Assembly (NCBI GenBank): GCA_029204225.1 | Contig: CM055095.1 | Coordinates: 63,906,136 to 63,970,135, forward strand | Reading direction: 5' to 3' | Length of the DNA: 64,000 nt | From: Diphasiastrum complanatum | Taxonomy: Eukaryota; Streptophyta; Lycopodiopsida; Lycopodiales; Lycopodiaceae | Shown: positions 50,012 through 55,844 of the stretch, in pieces | Position numbering within the stretch: position 1 is the stretch's first letter | How the letters are laid out: each line of letters starts with the position of its first letter | Program-made: the position numbers and the translations under genes | Notes under the pieces: generated by a model | Databases searched by the model: none | Seen by the model: the letters and a program-made list of their open reading frames with translations, nothing else | What the model was told of the DNA's origin: nothing

Positions 50012-53000
50012 GAAGTGACAAGGTGGGCAGGAAAGTGCTCTAATACCATGTTACGAACTCAATCATAGATGTTGGTAGCAAGTTAAGCATAAGACAACAA
50101 AAAGTATCCACAAAAGCATTTTACAACTAAGAAAACAATAAGATATCAATGGTCGGTGGTAGCTCACGTAGATCTCCAACTAAGAACCCCACTCCAAATC
50201 GTCAAACTGAAAAATAATTAGCCTTACTGGTTATTTATATTTAACAAAATCTACCTCCCCTCAATTTAGTTGTAGAGAAATATGAAATTCAAAAATTAGG
50301 GCCCAAATTAGGAACCCTATAAAATAGCATTCTGGGGCTTGTCAATGTAACAATAAATGCATGCCCATTAATAATGGTAAAAAATAGAGAAGCATGGACT
50401 GTGTGTCCATAACAAGGTTTTTCCCATGTGCCATGACATGTTGCTCCTTGCATGGACGAAAACTATCTACTAACAAGCACCAATGTGTCTTCTGAACTCA
50501 TGAGCCTACACATTTTTTCTAAAACACATGGAGCTGCTGTAGAGAACAATGATTTGCCATTTTGAAGTAATAGGTGTAAGACTTGGTCGTTACACAGCAT
50601 ATAGATCACTTTTTTTACTAATGGAACACTTTAATGTAAGGAACATTTTAGGAGGACAATGTCAACTTTGATCATTTTTGTTCAGCTCTTTTGCCTGCTT
50701 GGCTTGCTATTCCGTTCTGGACTGTTTTGGCATATATGCTTTTGAACTTTTGAGCTTTTGGGCTTCTTTACAACTACTTCCCAACTCAAGCAAGTTTGGT
50801 CATCTCACCTCTGTAGAGGAGGCACCAGCTACTATGTTTGATTCTTGTGCAAACATACATACTCTTCAGTAATTTACTGGTGCTCAGAGCTACCACTTTG
50901 CATCATGTACTTCGTTAAAGACAACAGCACAAGTTTATGACAAAATTAGTTGATCTACAGAAACTAGTCAGAAAATGTTATAGCTCTTGCCTCACTCTAC
51001 CAGAGAGCGTGTGTCCATGAAAGATCTTTGCAGCTCATTGCATGCTCTAAACTATGAGAGAAATCTATCTATGACTGTCATAGTGTATATATCTATAAGA
51101 TGCCGTTTAGGGCTTGGAGGTTTCTGGAGTTGAACTATCAAAAATGGTTTTACAGCACAGATTGGTTGCTAGGCAGCTTTTCAATTTCTAAAAGGGTTCA
51201 CTCTCATGCAGATGTGCTGATTGATGCCATTAGAAAGGCTACGGCAGCTCCCATTGTAGCTGCAAATCAACTGACAAGTGCGCGTGTTGTAGTGAATTGT
51301 TTTCGGCATTCAACACTGAAAGCATGGACAATCAAACATCGGAGCGAGGTCTGTAAGACAAGTTGAAATTTGTTGCTGACATAGAATTTGATTTATTCCT
51401 GATTTTTTTGTTGAGCTTCCTTTTAAGGAGCTCATACCTACAATCAGATTGGAATTCCCGGCGCGATACTGAACTTGTCTCTGGATTATAATGTCTAAAT
51501 CACTGGTTGTACTCCTTTCTGTGCGATACCTGTTCCTATTACGATATAAGCTGTTTCTGACTGTTTGCTCTTTCAATGGCCAGATTCTTGACATCTTTTC
51601 AGAATGCAGTAATTCTTCAAATAGAAATGTGAGATTCGCCTATGCAACGCTGGTATTGAAGTATGTTCCATCCTCCATGTTGACTTTCTCAATGAACTGA
51701 TCTGTTTGGCTTACATTGTCAAGCACCTAATGTGTATATCTAGTTCTGGTTGCATTAGGTCTACTTACCTCAGATGATGTGGTACTCAACTTTTTATTAT
51801 GATTAGAAATTTTCATCCTTTGGCCGTACAAGAGTCAACGAGTCTTGTAAGCATCAGGTTTACTAACGCATGAGTCAGTCTCTCAATTATGCATCTACCA
51901 TGACAACCATCTGCATTTGCATTTAGAGGGGCCGAGCTACACAAAACTACCTGTAGACATCTTTGAAGTGTCACAATCGTGCCTATCAGGCACATGTAAG
52001 AACATAGAACCCTGGTAGCATTGTGAGGACTGTCTAAGAGGCCAGTGCTAGCATATGTAATTTAGTCACTTAGGTTGTTTGATTCAGTTGAGAAAGTCAT
52101 TGCTATCTTTTTGACTTTTATTCATCAATGCCTTCAATTTTCTCTTAAAGATACGTATCATTTCATTCTTCAGCTGGGACTGACGTTTATTCTTTCTCTA
52201 CCTTGGCTTCATTTGCATGTTCTTACATGCAAGCAAGTTTCAATCAATCTTGTGTAGTCGAAGGAAGCTGTTACATCATTTGAGAGAAGTAGAAGCTACT
52301 TTCATTGCTGTCTCATTGTGAGCTTCGACAGATCTTACTCCACTGGAACTTTTACGATGTCTGCAAGCTTGGAGAGTCCTTTTACGTTGACGTGCATGTA
52401 TTGTAGCTTTCTGCATTACTTCTTTAATATGTACTTTATAGTACTTATAAAAATTGCAATAAACAGATTCTTGTTTTATACCCGGACTGCTAATTTGTGA
52501 GAGGACGCCTCATCTAAGAAGTATATTCACCCGGCCACCAGTTTAATGCTTACCTCATATTTCCTGTTTTCAAAAACAGTCAATTAGAAAGTTAAACAGG
52601 ATATAGCTTTAAGTTGATTACCCTAAGCCCATGATAGACTATTTTCCCAGTTTTTTGCACGCCTATTATATAAATATCTACATATTCTAAGTATGAGCAT
52701 GACCATATTAGGCTTATGCAGGACAGATTGTGTAGAGAAAACTTTCTTTTTCCCTTAGCAAATTGTAGCTACTCATCCTTCCATGATAGCATGATCTCTC
52801 TGTTATTCTACACTCTTACCAATTATTTTAACACCCAAATGTACTCTTTTCCCTCTTATGCACAGCTTTAAGTACCAAACAAGATTTACTCTACCACGAG
52901 CTCCTCTCTGATAAGTCTCAAAGCTGAAAAACAACTCTTTTGAAGTGAATGGCCTCTGCTAAGGTTCATCAATTCCACTAGCCTGGAGTCCATCAGAAAC

Positions 53001-54205
53001 TACATCCATGCATTCTCATAAACAATTTGGAGTGATGGCATCTGGTGAGCTATACTAGTTCCACTACTGAGGAACCCATAAAGACATGCATCCTCTCGTT
53101 TTTAGTTTAGCAATGATTACCATCCAGCAAGTCTCCTTGCAGCCCATTCGTATCTTTCAAATTGTGAATGGTCTGATACTTACAAAGATACTTCCATATT
53201 TGCATATCTTGCTGCCAGGTATAACACTTCATGCCAGTACATGATGTACAGATTCTGAAGTTGAAACTTCCATGTGGCTTTTCCTTTTCCAGTTTCATTA
53301 GACTTTAGTGATATGAATGGATCATGTAGTTCTAGGGCAGCTAATAGAGTCACTTGGTGATTACTTGGAATTGTTTAGTTATGCTGTTCTATTGACTGAA
53401 GCCACGGATGAAGAAGGCCAACTTCAAGCTCTTTCTGCTGCCATGGAGGTAAGCTCCAAGATCTGCATTGATACTTAAGCCGGTTCTTCACTCTTTGAGT
53501 AGTAGTGTCATTTCTAATGAAGGCAAATTTCAAACTAATAGTGATCGAGATTTTGTCAGTTCCATTATGCACTGAAAATTGCTCCCAATACTAGCAGTGT
53601 TTTTCACCAGGCAGACTAGTTGTGATTTAGAAGTTGAAATATAGCAGCTTGCTTTTACTGGGTGCACTCTATGTACTTGGCAATTGGTTAATGAACTTGC
53701 AACGGATGCACTCTTGTCATCAACCATCATTGTGCTGTTCAGAATGCAGGTCCACAAGAGTCAGATGTTGAAGTCCAATTCCGTGCTCTTGTTGCTATTG
53801 GAACTCTTGTATCCTTATTATCTCTCTCATAGTAATATCGCCTGCAACCCATCAAAGCAATTTTAGTTTTAGAGGTTAGCCGGTAAGTGTTGGTATCTGA
53901 TTCCAGTTTTTACAACATAAAAAAAAACGAGTGTGCCCTAACTGCCACTTAGTACTAGCACATTTCTCTAGATTTGGTAGGTCTGCTAGGCAGAGCAACT
54001 GGCTTTAGAAGAACAGATTGCCCCCTTTGGTTGTTGAAAACCTTCAGCAGATGTGTTCCTTCACAAGTATATGCAGATTCACAAGGGTTCAGTGAAAAGA
54101 ATAGCTGCTGACTTGGATGTCAGGAACATAGTAGACTCTGCATTGAAGTCAACAGCTTCCAAGGTCGCTGAAGTCGGAAAAGACTTGCAAATTGAGCTAC
54201 AGTAA
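22733..54205 (+). CDS. PLAA/DOA1/UFD3-like protein, 3' exons (PUL domain)
   Basis: Eight exons join in frame to 807 nt (268 codons plus stop): 22733-22816, 23002-23167, 34924-35001, 51212-51348, 51584-51660, 53379-53448, 53743-53808 and 54077-54205. All introns are GT-AG and phases match at every junction. The product is the C-terminal PUL domain (about 270 residues is usual) of PLAA family proteins, which have WD40 repeats, a PFU domain and this armadillo-like PUL domain, bind ubiquitin and the C-terminal tail of CDC48/p97, and act in ubiquitin-dependent turnover in cytosol and nucleus. Recognisable blocks in order: [77 protein letters not shown]. Exons for WD40 and PFU were not seen, so the gene is partial at its 5' end. 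Introns 2 (11,756 bp) and 3 (16,210 bp) are filled with retroelements. Reading frame and splice sites look intact; expression is unknown. Confidence 0.88.
23002..23167 (+). CDS. PLAA-like gene, PUL exon 2
   Basis: 166 bp after acceptor TTCTCTTTCAG; ends in phase 1 before donor GTTTGG. It encodes [16 protein letters not shown] and [10 protein letters not shown], strongly matching the family's helical repeat. Intron 2 (23168-34923) contains the composite gypsy element A/B. Confidence 0.9.
23487..23934 (-). repeat. 3' LTR of element B
   Basis: Read on the + strand it starts TGTTACAATCCC and ends GTCCCTAACA. A pyrimidine run TTCCCTCTTCC follows at 23935, the complement of the polypurine tract expected at this place. 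Confidence 0.85.
23962..27170 (-). pseudogene. Element B pol: RT, RNase H, integrase, chromodomain
   Basis: Minus-strand domains in order: a linker with [12 protein letters not shown] (about 27150); reverse transcriptase (26694-26025) with [19 protein letters not shown] and YLDDILIYS; RNase H (about 25900-25480) with [25 protein letters not shown] and ADALSR; integrase (about 25260-24300) with an HHCC finger (C-AQC at its end), [12 protein letters not shown] and [17 protein letters not shown]; then a GPY/F-type block (RYAGPF). One in-frame TAG (24160-24162) separates this from a chromodomain (24159-23962; [18 protein letters not shown]). Frameshifts at about 26390, 26190, 25200 and 24880, and a short deletion before the second RT block, make it non-functional. 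The chromodomain places B among the chromoviruses, whose integrases target marked chromatin. Confidence 0.85.
27180..28100 (-). pseudogene. Element A integrase (truncated)
   Basis: Readable as one frame from about 28100 to 27346. The HHCC zinc finger ([19 protein letters not shown], then CDFC) is followed by the catalytic core: [21 protein letters not shown] and [18 protein letters not shown] carry the D, D and E positions. After VLPNP the frame is lost and reading continues in another frame to about 27180 with a stop. The C-terminal domain is absent. Confidence 0.8.
28031..28552 (-). pseudogene. Element A RNase H domain
   Basis: Reads [20 protein letters not shown], then [20 protein letters not shown] and [11 protein letters not shown], the standard order of gypsy RNase H. 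The first catalytic part ([15 protein letters not shown]) is in the preceding frame at about 28600-28550, so a frameshift lies near 28500. Confidence 0.8.
28470..29087 (-). pseudogene. Element A reverse transcriptase with two in-frame deletions
   Basis: Starts [20 protein letters not shown], reads [12 protein letters not shown], then jumps to [19 protein letters not shown]: about 30 residues that normally hold the R-x-C-V-D-Y-R-x-L-N block are gone. After [11 protein letters not shown] it jumps to [17 protein letters not shown], removing the catalytic YxDD box and about 80 further residues. Both deletions keep the frame, so a long open reading frame persists although the enzyme cannot be active. 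RNase H start (AVETDASS) follows. Confidence 0.85.
29132..30952 (-). CDS. Element A gag-protease, 606 codons, open
   Basis: An uninterrupted frame encodes a gag protein fused to protease. Residues about 100-260 form the retrotransposon gag core ([32 protein letters not shown]). A CCHC zinc knuckle [14 protein letters not shown] lies at 327-340. The aspartic-protease site [13 protein letters not shown] has the DTG triad at 429-431, and LILGADWF at about 499-506 is the second conserved protease block. Gag would form the particle and bind RNA; protease would cut the polyprotein. The frame ends just before the reverse transcriptase, which is in another frame. It is intact in sequence but belongs to an element lacking RT catalytic residues and a 3' LTR. 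Confidence 0.85.
   Translation of the reverse strand: MTMDTSPTSSEPRIPSSTYLDEVRHEFRDHLREAMSDVCIHLRQELRETFTALSAQIATLSLQSSVSPLSPPVPPQRTFPPPETPSSYGPLPRDFKDKVQLTVYSGSSDGNELENWYSKLETYFLMFPKTDIQRIHLTASHLEGRAATWWRTFRQTASHPGLASWTEFMTALRLAMIDPQWLIRQRDIFRNLSHTGDLAAYTTRFTELSYLFPNISTLELISRYVAGLRGALRYDVSSFYPLTLSHAISLATALQHKYSSISSSVSRPSRPFTHPIFSSPSSTSPTFVSSPSSTLPSAPCPPFSPRPVFVRRYSQPEMSEIREKRLCFNCKSPDHIARDCRQPATATAVYFHDADTPDDSPDSTICLHILDDDPPVDQFATPTEPVPDPPDLAVCHAHLAYATWAGKPGPRHIRLRVRITGREFIALVDTGSTHSFLSSHIITRIRAMMPVITPHPLHVEVANAHSFPSTQMYQQLSYRIGDFLGQADFHIIPLTRYDLILGADWFASLGAVTVDLQQQTLTFSHDGTQHIFSGIDSRQDYQLISGKQFIRSLPKAHCAAIFFVQPVQPIADAPPLPQVFSKLLREFEHVLESRLSYHLYEMSTTI
31700..31711 (-). other. Primer-binding site of element A
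   Basis: GCTATGATACCA is the complement of TGGTATCATAGC, the initiator-Met site with one change. It lies about 750 bp upstream of the gag start, as expected. Confidence 0.7.
31717..32406 (-). repeat. Putative 5' LTR of element A
   Basis: Bounded on the + strand by TGATCAAAATC (31717) and CTTCTAACA (32406), that is TG...CA. The first 60 bases share TTGAATCAATGAAGCATAAAA with the LTR termini at 929, 36191 and 50049. The outer limit is uncertain because a block with ACAGTGCCA-GTGGCAAT at 32231-32305 recurs at 32426-32485, outside this limit. Confidence 0.45.
32653..32665 (-). other. Primer-binding site of element B
   Basis: GGCTCTGATACCA is the complement of TGGTATCAGAGCC; two bases separate it from the 5' LTR at 32668. 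Confidence 0.85.
32668..33114 (-). repeat. 5' LTR of element B
   Basis: Partner of 23487-23934. The outermost base pair is altered (CCTAACC in place of CCTAACA), so the terminal TG is lost. Most of the roughly 30 differences from the other LTR are C/T or G/A changes. Confidence 0.85.
33580..33720 (-). pseudogene. Possible LINE reverse-transcriptase scrap
   Basis: Minus-strand [17 protein letters not shown] followed by IMISDG resembles the LINE stretch encoding H-P-I-x-K-x-G-D-P-...-N-Y-R-T-I-M-I that precedes the RT core in the copy at 18.7 kb. Very short and without other LINE sequence nearby. The rest of 33558-34923 is unassigned intron. Confidence 0.35.
34924..35001 (+). CDS. PLAA-like gene, PUL exon 3
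   Basis: 78 bp after acceptor TTTCCACAG, phase 1 to phase 1, donor GTCACC. Reads [17 protein letters not shown], matching the family's I/V-L-D-L-L-R-M-x-x-L-H-P block; the second half (SQEAEKGR) is less conserved. It sits alone between two repeat-filled introns, with the nearest exons 11.8 kb upstream and 16.2 kb downstream. Confidence 0.82.
35002..36190. other. Intron 3, unassigned first part
   Basis: AT-rich intron sequence. One open frame at 35320-35730 (136 codons, +) has no recognisable motif, no family resemblance that I know of and no splice-signal support, so it is not called as a gene. Confidence 0.45.
36191..36400 (-). repeat. LTR fragment of the dispersed family
   Basis: Starts TGTTATCAACTTAATCACAG and follows GTTGGTATC, AAGCATAAGACAACAAAAAG, then ATCTACCTCCC at about 36360, in the same order as 50049-50290. 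The preceding CTATGATACGGT is a degenerate minus-strand primer site. Confidence 0.55.
36635..36680. repeat. (AG)n microsatellite
   Basis: About 23 AG dinucleotides after a purine-rich GGGGAGGGG stretch (36470-36600). It marks the 3' end of the LINE that follows on the minus strand. The Arg/Glu- or Leu/Ser-rich open frames across it are repeat artefacts. Confidence 0.9.
37014..37862 (-). pseudogene. LINE ORF2 C-terminal region
   Basis: Two overlapping frames. The first contains [19 protein letters not shown], shared with the copy at 15.5 kb. The second contains [20 protein letters not shown] and ends [13 protein letters not shown]; this corresponds to the cysteine/histidine motif at the end of L1-type ORF2, with some zinc-binding positions lost. 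Confidence 0.6.
38168..38602 (-). pseudogene. LINE reverse-transcriptase core
   Basis: 144 codons without a stop: [19 protein letters not shown], then [31 protein letters not shown] (catalytic YADD) and [10 protein letters not shown], in the order of non-LTR reverse transcriptases. Blocks upstream (38907-39050) carry [19 protein letters not shown], the pre-finger region, but in another frame. Individual catalytic residues are kept here; the full ORF2 is not. Confidence 0.82.
38926..39050. repeat. Perfect 24-bp inverted repeat in the LINE
   Basis: 38926-38949 (starting CCTTCAGAATTCACC) is exactly complementary to 39027-39050, with a 77-bp spacer. The right arm is ordinary LINE coding sequence (SEFTLFT); the left arm is its inverted copy. 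Confidence 0.85.
39106..39438 (-). pseudogene. LINE endonuclease N-terminal fragment
   Basis: Reads [33 protein letters not shown] and [14 protein letters not shown], the early blocks of APE-type LINE endonuclease (catalytic E in TETH, then the G-G-V-A strand). The SDH-containing end of the domain is absent in this copy. Confidence 0.65.
39464..40135 (-). CDS. LINE ORF1 protein, coiled coil plus RRM-like domain
   Basis: 223 codons open. Residues 1-45 are heptad-like ([23 protein letters not shown]), a likely coiled coil for trimerisation. Residues about 78-150 ([15 protein letters not shown] ... [12 protein letters not shown]) resemble the RRM of L1 ORF1 proteins, followed by a C-terminal block with [16 protein letters not shown] typical of that type. 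The protein would coat LINE RNA. The last 40 or so codons run into the start of ORF2 in a different frame (WNCNGI there), so the natural stop has been lost. Confidence 0.7.
   Translation of the reverse strand: MKQLEQDNAQLKPQKNVLEETSNEISSLEKQVEETKTWATRLKNDGKAESSCSVQHAFVNSTLENVFSEQERRAKKALNIRVRGIPDGDKPVEEAKELLLTKLTHNTDGFDIAWRSEFDTNVLFIKFRSMDSRNVALCLRAKFKGTFIFMDDDLTHTQWQARKQIFQDANAKISGWFSLKANQNFLIRFLNRDSGLPSKGAARVPLSLYVLHFGIVMAYYHLL
40281..40741 (+). repeat. 5' LTR of element E
   Basis: 461 bp from TGTTAGAGTCC to GCTTGTGACA, ending two bases before the primer site. No matching 3' LTR is in the window, so identity and age cannot be judged. Confidence 0.7.
40744..40755 (+). other. Primer-binding site of element E
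   Basis: TGGTATCAGAGC, exact initiator-Met tRNA complement, plus orientation. Confidence 0.85.
40835..41140 (+). pseudogene. Element E gag N-terminus
   Basis: Frame with [20 protein letters not shown], a stop (TAG at 41039), then in the same frame [20 protein letters not shown] and TRFTLNK. The arrangement (helical start, proline-rich stretch) is that of a gypsy gag N-terminus. It breaks off at 41140, where the inverted segment begins. Confidence 0.5.
41132..42150 (-). pseudogene. Element E protease and RT N-terminus, inverted
   Basis: Opposite in strand to the LTR, gag start and RT end of the same element. Protease: [18 protein letters not shown], in which the catalytic DTG has become DTS, and [11 protein letters not shown] as the second block. 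An in-frame stop (41543-41545) precedes the linker, which continues to [39 protein letters not shown] and [11 protein letters not shown], the N-terminal fingers of reverse transcriptase. RT then stops exactly where the plus-strand part at 48.93 kb takes over. Confidence 0.8.
42183..42836 (+). repeat. 5' LTR of the copia element
   Basis: 654 bp, TGTGAAAATTG...TTTTTCACA. It contains the palindrome CACACGTGTG (about 42262) and CATAAATAGTAGG (42470) as a TATA-like box. Confidence 0.97.
42837..42848 (+). other. Primer-binding site of the copia element
   Basis: TGGTATCAGAGC directly follows the LTR: complement of initiator-Met tRNA. The leader 42849-44009 contains no gene. Confidence 0.95.
44010..47963 (+). 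CDS. Ty1/copia gag-pol polyprotein, 1,317 aa
   Basis: One open frame with all copia domains in order. Gag occupies about residues 1-200, with a CCHC knuckle at 250-263 ([14 protein letters not shown]). Protease has DSGAS at 309-313. Integrase has a GAG-pre-integrase HHCC finger starting at H442 (HKRLGHPNF) and a core with D506, D568 and E604 (SDNGGEY, VAERKNR; D-35-E spacing). Reverse transcriptase has [22 protein letters not shown] and YVDD at 990-993. RNase H has SDSDFAGD at about 1153-1160, then SSTEAEY, and the typical ARSKHIEI near the end. No catalytic residue is missing. The ATG at 44010 is the first in frame after the leader. The TGA stop (47961-47963) is formed by the first bases of the 3' LTR. 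The product drives cytoplasmic particle assembly, reverse transcription and nuclear integration. Confidence 0.97.
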   Translation: MASNGGIMLESSERLSSSNYSTWKVRMESLLELNELMDIVAEIEERPLTLQEQQRFDKKAKRALHIIKMNVTNELLKEVGKCQSASEAWNALKKLFESKSTSRVLTLRRQIFSSRQREGESAHAFILRVKSLSDDLACIDENIKDGEIVQVMLNGLLNEHANLVQSFAIQRVLPSVVDLQEILLAEEHRLQSKLDGASLQGEGEEAFFTKGKFKGKGKGKGKWSKGGNFDHDDHSSSSSSTKNNKSKFKCFYCGIKGHFANECYKKKREQGERQGNLTIDEEEHNTCESLVMTSSLLANIDDNDPWWIDSGASSHMTRHKEYFTSLLSYEGEGNIIYTANDGQCDIKGIGTIPISLSTNRKANLENVLYIPSITKNLLSVSQMIDKGLDVEFIGDACLISKCGSLIAQGRRHGKLFKLDACVISNHEGCMAREQLTNQEVWHKRLGHPNFKSLEVMAKKELVLGLPKSLVANNSVCEHCALSKSHRLAYSRSTSRSKEAFQLVHSDIHSSSTTSNGGAKMYATFIDDFSRYTWIYLLKSKDEVFAAFVKFKNEMENQFNTKIKCLRSDNGGEYTSNRFKDFCIAHGIKREMSSPRTPQQNGVAERKNRTLCECAKAMRLHANLAKSFWGEALACANYLCNRWTSASLDGKTPHEVLYGRRPSVKHCRIFGCTCFVNITLDDRTKEDPSSKKGVFVGYSEVSKAYKVYIPSTKKVVISRDVIFHEENVSNVVDVDVDVPTNHHDVQDVLDEDGDATPKQTSRKTQRQRAKPSRLTYDEKGKQVVDNSNFAFLTSFDEPTCVGEAIQKKEWIQAMDHKHQALIKSNTWRLVKLPKDKKAIGCKWIFKIKTNQDGSINKYKARLVAKGYAQEYGIDYDETFAPVAKMVTIRILISLATLYDWDMWQMDVTNAFLNGDLEEDIYMEQPEGYVSHDEPNHVCYLQKSLYGLKQAPRSWYAKLNSFLLSQNFVMSEYDHSLYFRLNENDITLLLIYVDDIILSGGNNLDIDEIKMALKREFEIEDLGKLHYILGIEIIRTSKSTFICQEKYVNSILKRFHMEDCKVVSTPMESNVKLTTRSNERSFKDITLYRKLIGSLIWLIITRPDLSFVVGKISQFMQDPSEAHWKLGKRVLRYISGSRDFGILYGGTTPNLCGFSDSDFAGDQMDRKSTSAFAIYLGDGVVSWLSKKQPTISLSSTEAEYKALTTCTKEILWIKRMLLDLHLLEPEKTPIILCDNLSAQSLASNPVFHARSKHIEIAHHFVRDQVIAKEVELQHVSSKECVADIFTKPLGKDLYLMHRSNLGMCSKTMLKLASNVEEGV
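47959..48613 (+). repeat. 3' LTR of the copia element
   Basis: 655 bp, differing from the 5' LTR by one G (GAGGCC in place of GAGCC near position 35). It supplies the stop codon of the polyprotein and is followed by GACAA. Confidence 0.97.
48614..48925 (-). pseudogene. Element E gag C-terminus with degenerate zinc knuckle
   Basis: Minus-strand frame with Lys/Arg/Gln-rich sequence and then [15 protein letters not shown], a gag zinc knuckle in which the second cysteine is replaced (C-F-F-G). It lies immediately before the copia insertion; across the target site the frame would run on into the protease part at 42150, so both pieces were one gene before copia inserted. Confidence 0.75.
48937..49377 (+). 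pseudogene. Element E reverse transcriptase, main part
   Basis: Begins [20 protein letters not shown], exactly after the block at which the inverted N-terminal part ends. Continues with [35 protein letters not shown] and [10 protein letters not shown], the catalytic box with both aspartates. It ends in a frameshift; the connection ([16 protein letters not shown]) is in the next frame at 49365. Confidence 0.85.
49365..49919 (+). pseudogene. Element E RNase H remnant and integrase start
   Basis: [16 protein letters not shown] ends the RT; after KKWPRP most of RNase H is deleted, and reading resumes at [20 protein letters not shown] and ANALSR, the C-terminal RNase H block. Then comes the pre-integrase linker ([18 protein letters not shown]) and the first part of the integrase finger (HECHDSH). 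The frame ends in a short direct repeat (GCACCTGAT-like, 49872-49920) before a GA tract. Integrase core and 3' LTR are missing. Confidence 0.75.
49955..50008. repeat. (GA)27 microsatellite
   Basis: 27 uninterrupted GA dinucleotides between the truncated element E and a minus-oriented LTR. Confidence 0.95.
50037..50048 (-). other. Primer-binding site, minus orientation
   Basis: GCTCTAATACCA is the complement of TGGTATTAGAGC, the initiator-Met site with one change; it abuts the LTR at 50049. Confidence 0.6.
50049..50400 (-). repeat. LTR of a dispersed retroelement family
   Basis: Starts TGTTACGAACTCAATC right after a primer site and shares its first 250 bases with 36191-36400 and its first 80 with 929-1010. 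The outer end is not determined; no partner LTR was found. The rest of 50400-51211 is unassigned intron leading to exon 4. Confidence 0.5.
51212..51348 (+). CDS. PLAA-like gene, PUL exon 4
   Basis: 137 bp after acceptor TCTCATGCAG; the split Asp codon is completed from exon 3 and the exon ends in phase 0 before GTCTGT. Reads [11 protein letters not shown] and [11 protein letters not shown], ending KHRSE, as in the family. Confidence 0.88.
51584..51660 (+). CDS. PLAA-like gene, PUL exon 5
   Basis: 77 bp after acceptor AATGGCCAG, ending in phase 2 before the strong donor GTATGT. Encodes [20 protein letters not shown] (first 20 residues). The split Asn codon continues in exon 6. Intron 4 (51349-51583) is 235 bp. 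Confidence 0.85.
53379..53448 (+). CDS. PLAA-like gene, PUL exon 6
   Basis: 70 bp after acceptor TTGTTTAG, phase 2 to phase 0, donor GTAAGC. Encodes [20 protein letters not shown] plus Ala-Met-Glu, matching the family's LE-GQ-Q-LSAA block. Intron 5 (51661-53378) is 1,718 bp with no recognised repeat element. Confidence 0.85.
53743..53808 (+). CDS. PLAA-like gene, PUL exon 7
   Basis: 66 bp, phase 0 at both ends. The acceptor is TGTTCAG at 53742; the AG seven bases further on would shift the frame, so the upstream one is chosen. Encodes [17 protein letters not shown], the most conserved block of the family's C-terminus. Donor GTATCC. Confidence 0.85.
54077..54205 (+). CDS. PLAA-like gene, terminal PUL exon 8
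   Basis: 42 codons and TAA after acceptor TATATGCAG. Encodes [20 protein letters not shown] and [12 protein letters not shown], equivalent to the family's GSVKRIALDFDVE...IAEVGADIE ending. A possible polyadenylation hexamer AATAAA is at 54750. Confidence 0.87.
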   Translation: MHKGSVKRIAADLDVRNIVDSALKSTASKVAEVGKDLQIELQ

Positions 54206-55667
54206 TGTACATGAGTCCTCATTCTTTATGGTACCTTCTCAGAACTGGTGAACGTCTTTTGTTTTTTCTTGCACTTGAATCTTAAAACTTAGAAGACCGC
54301 ACATCTCGAAGAAACTTTGAAAATGTTATCCACACTCATATTCTTAGTGCTTCTGGTATGCCAATTACCAAATCTCCTGGTTCAATTATTTTCATGTCTA
54401 CAGATTGCTAGAAGGAAACATGCCTCATCTGCGATTTGTTTTATAGTTTGACATAATCCTATGTGGATGTTTATGAGCTGTGTGTCTGAAACCAGCTCAT
54501 CTAACAAAATTGAACCTGAATCTTGATATGCACTTCACAGAATAAGTCTTATCTATGCTTTATTCATGGCTAGGTTGGTTGCATTAGGCACTAACAAGCA
54601 TCAGCAGTTTTTCTTTCAGGTGATTCTGCCTGCAACCATATGCATTCACTGCTTAGAAGCATCTGAGAAGGTTTTTGACATCTTCTATTATTCCACAGGG
54701 TCAGGATGTGATATTCAACAGGGTCACGATGTGACGATTGTTAACGACCAATAAATTTTGACCTGTTTAAATTAGATTTTTAAAGCTGGAGTCGTATCAG
54801 GCTCATATGTGTACCTCCATTCGCGGCAGAAATTTTAAATTCAATTCTGGAGAATGAGACTTTTACTACAAGCATTTTTCTTTTGCCAAAAGCTTTTCTC
54901 AGCTTTGACCACCTTGACTGCATGAGCTGCATAATCACGGACATTCAATAAGAGAATCACATAATTAATTTGCACCTCTCTGTTTTGAGGCACAATAAAT
55001 GAACCTTGAAAGTTGATATCTATAATGGACCCACAGTATAGCACCCACCCTCTATGGCCCTGGGGATAATCCACATTGACAGTTCTTGAAAGTTGTGAGC
55101 CCATTAATCAGATATAAGTGATTAGATTTTAAGTTTTTGTTAAAGCAAAGAATAAAAAGAAAAAGAGTTCAAATACATCTCATCAAACTGTACAGCAAGA
55201 AGATGATATTAAACAATATGATATTCACCAATTGGATTGAATGTTCATTTGATGTGCTTCATTCAATTAATAGCACTTAATTTGAAAACTTTTCTAGGTC
55301 AACCCTACATATTTATAGATATGCTAGGTTAAAATGTTCATGTCTTGTATATGCCAAGCTTTAAAGCCTCTATATTAAGATTAGGAGCCTGGTGGTAGAT
55401 GTGCTTTAAGCATAATTGTCCGTTTTAGAACAGAATGCATTCCGTTTCGGAACGTGGGCAAAAAAAAAAAATTTAACGTAAATATTTAACAATGGGCCCA
55501 TTCCGACCCAGGTTTCAGCAGATTACGGTTAGCAGATTATGGTGGAGCATCTTCAGTATTCAAATGTCTCACCATCATCCAAGAAAGGACTCGCTGAAGG
55601 CAGCACTTCGGACAATCACGAATTCTGGTAATCACTTAATTAGATTCCCACTCCGTCCTTTCTATCG
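54206..55667. other. 3' flank of the PLAA-like gene, no further gene seen
   Basis: Contains the putative 3' UTR and the AATAAA at 54750. Later sequence is AT-rich and unassigned. A GTTTCGGAACG motif near 55451 has a partner GACCGAGTACGTTCCGG near 56170 in the opposite sense, possibly ends of a DNA transposon. Confidence 0.4.
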
Positions 55668-55844
55668 GACAATCATGGCAAAAAACCAAAACACAAAACA
55701 GGAGGCAGTGGAGCAGTGAAGACAGATCGGATTGGGGGACCATCTTATCGATCAACAGCATTAAGGCAAATGGGATCAAGGGGGGTTGCAGATCAGGAGG
55801 AGGAGACCACTGCCAACCCGTTTGATAATGCCACCAATGTCTGA
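55668..55844 (+). other. Exon-like open segment, unidentified
   Basis: 58 codons plus stop with protein-like composition: KTGGSGAVKTDRIGGPSYRS, then GVADQEEETTANPFDNATNV. The next segment in another frame (MSDDIIKYAWSCFVMDTF, from 55837) continues to look coding. I cannot assign a family. It may be a captured gene fragment or an exon of an unrecognised gene. The interval 55845-56992 is otherwise unassigned. Confidence 0.3.
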
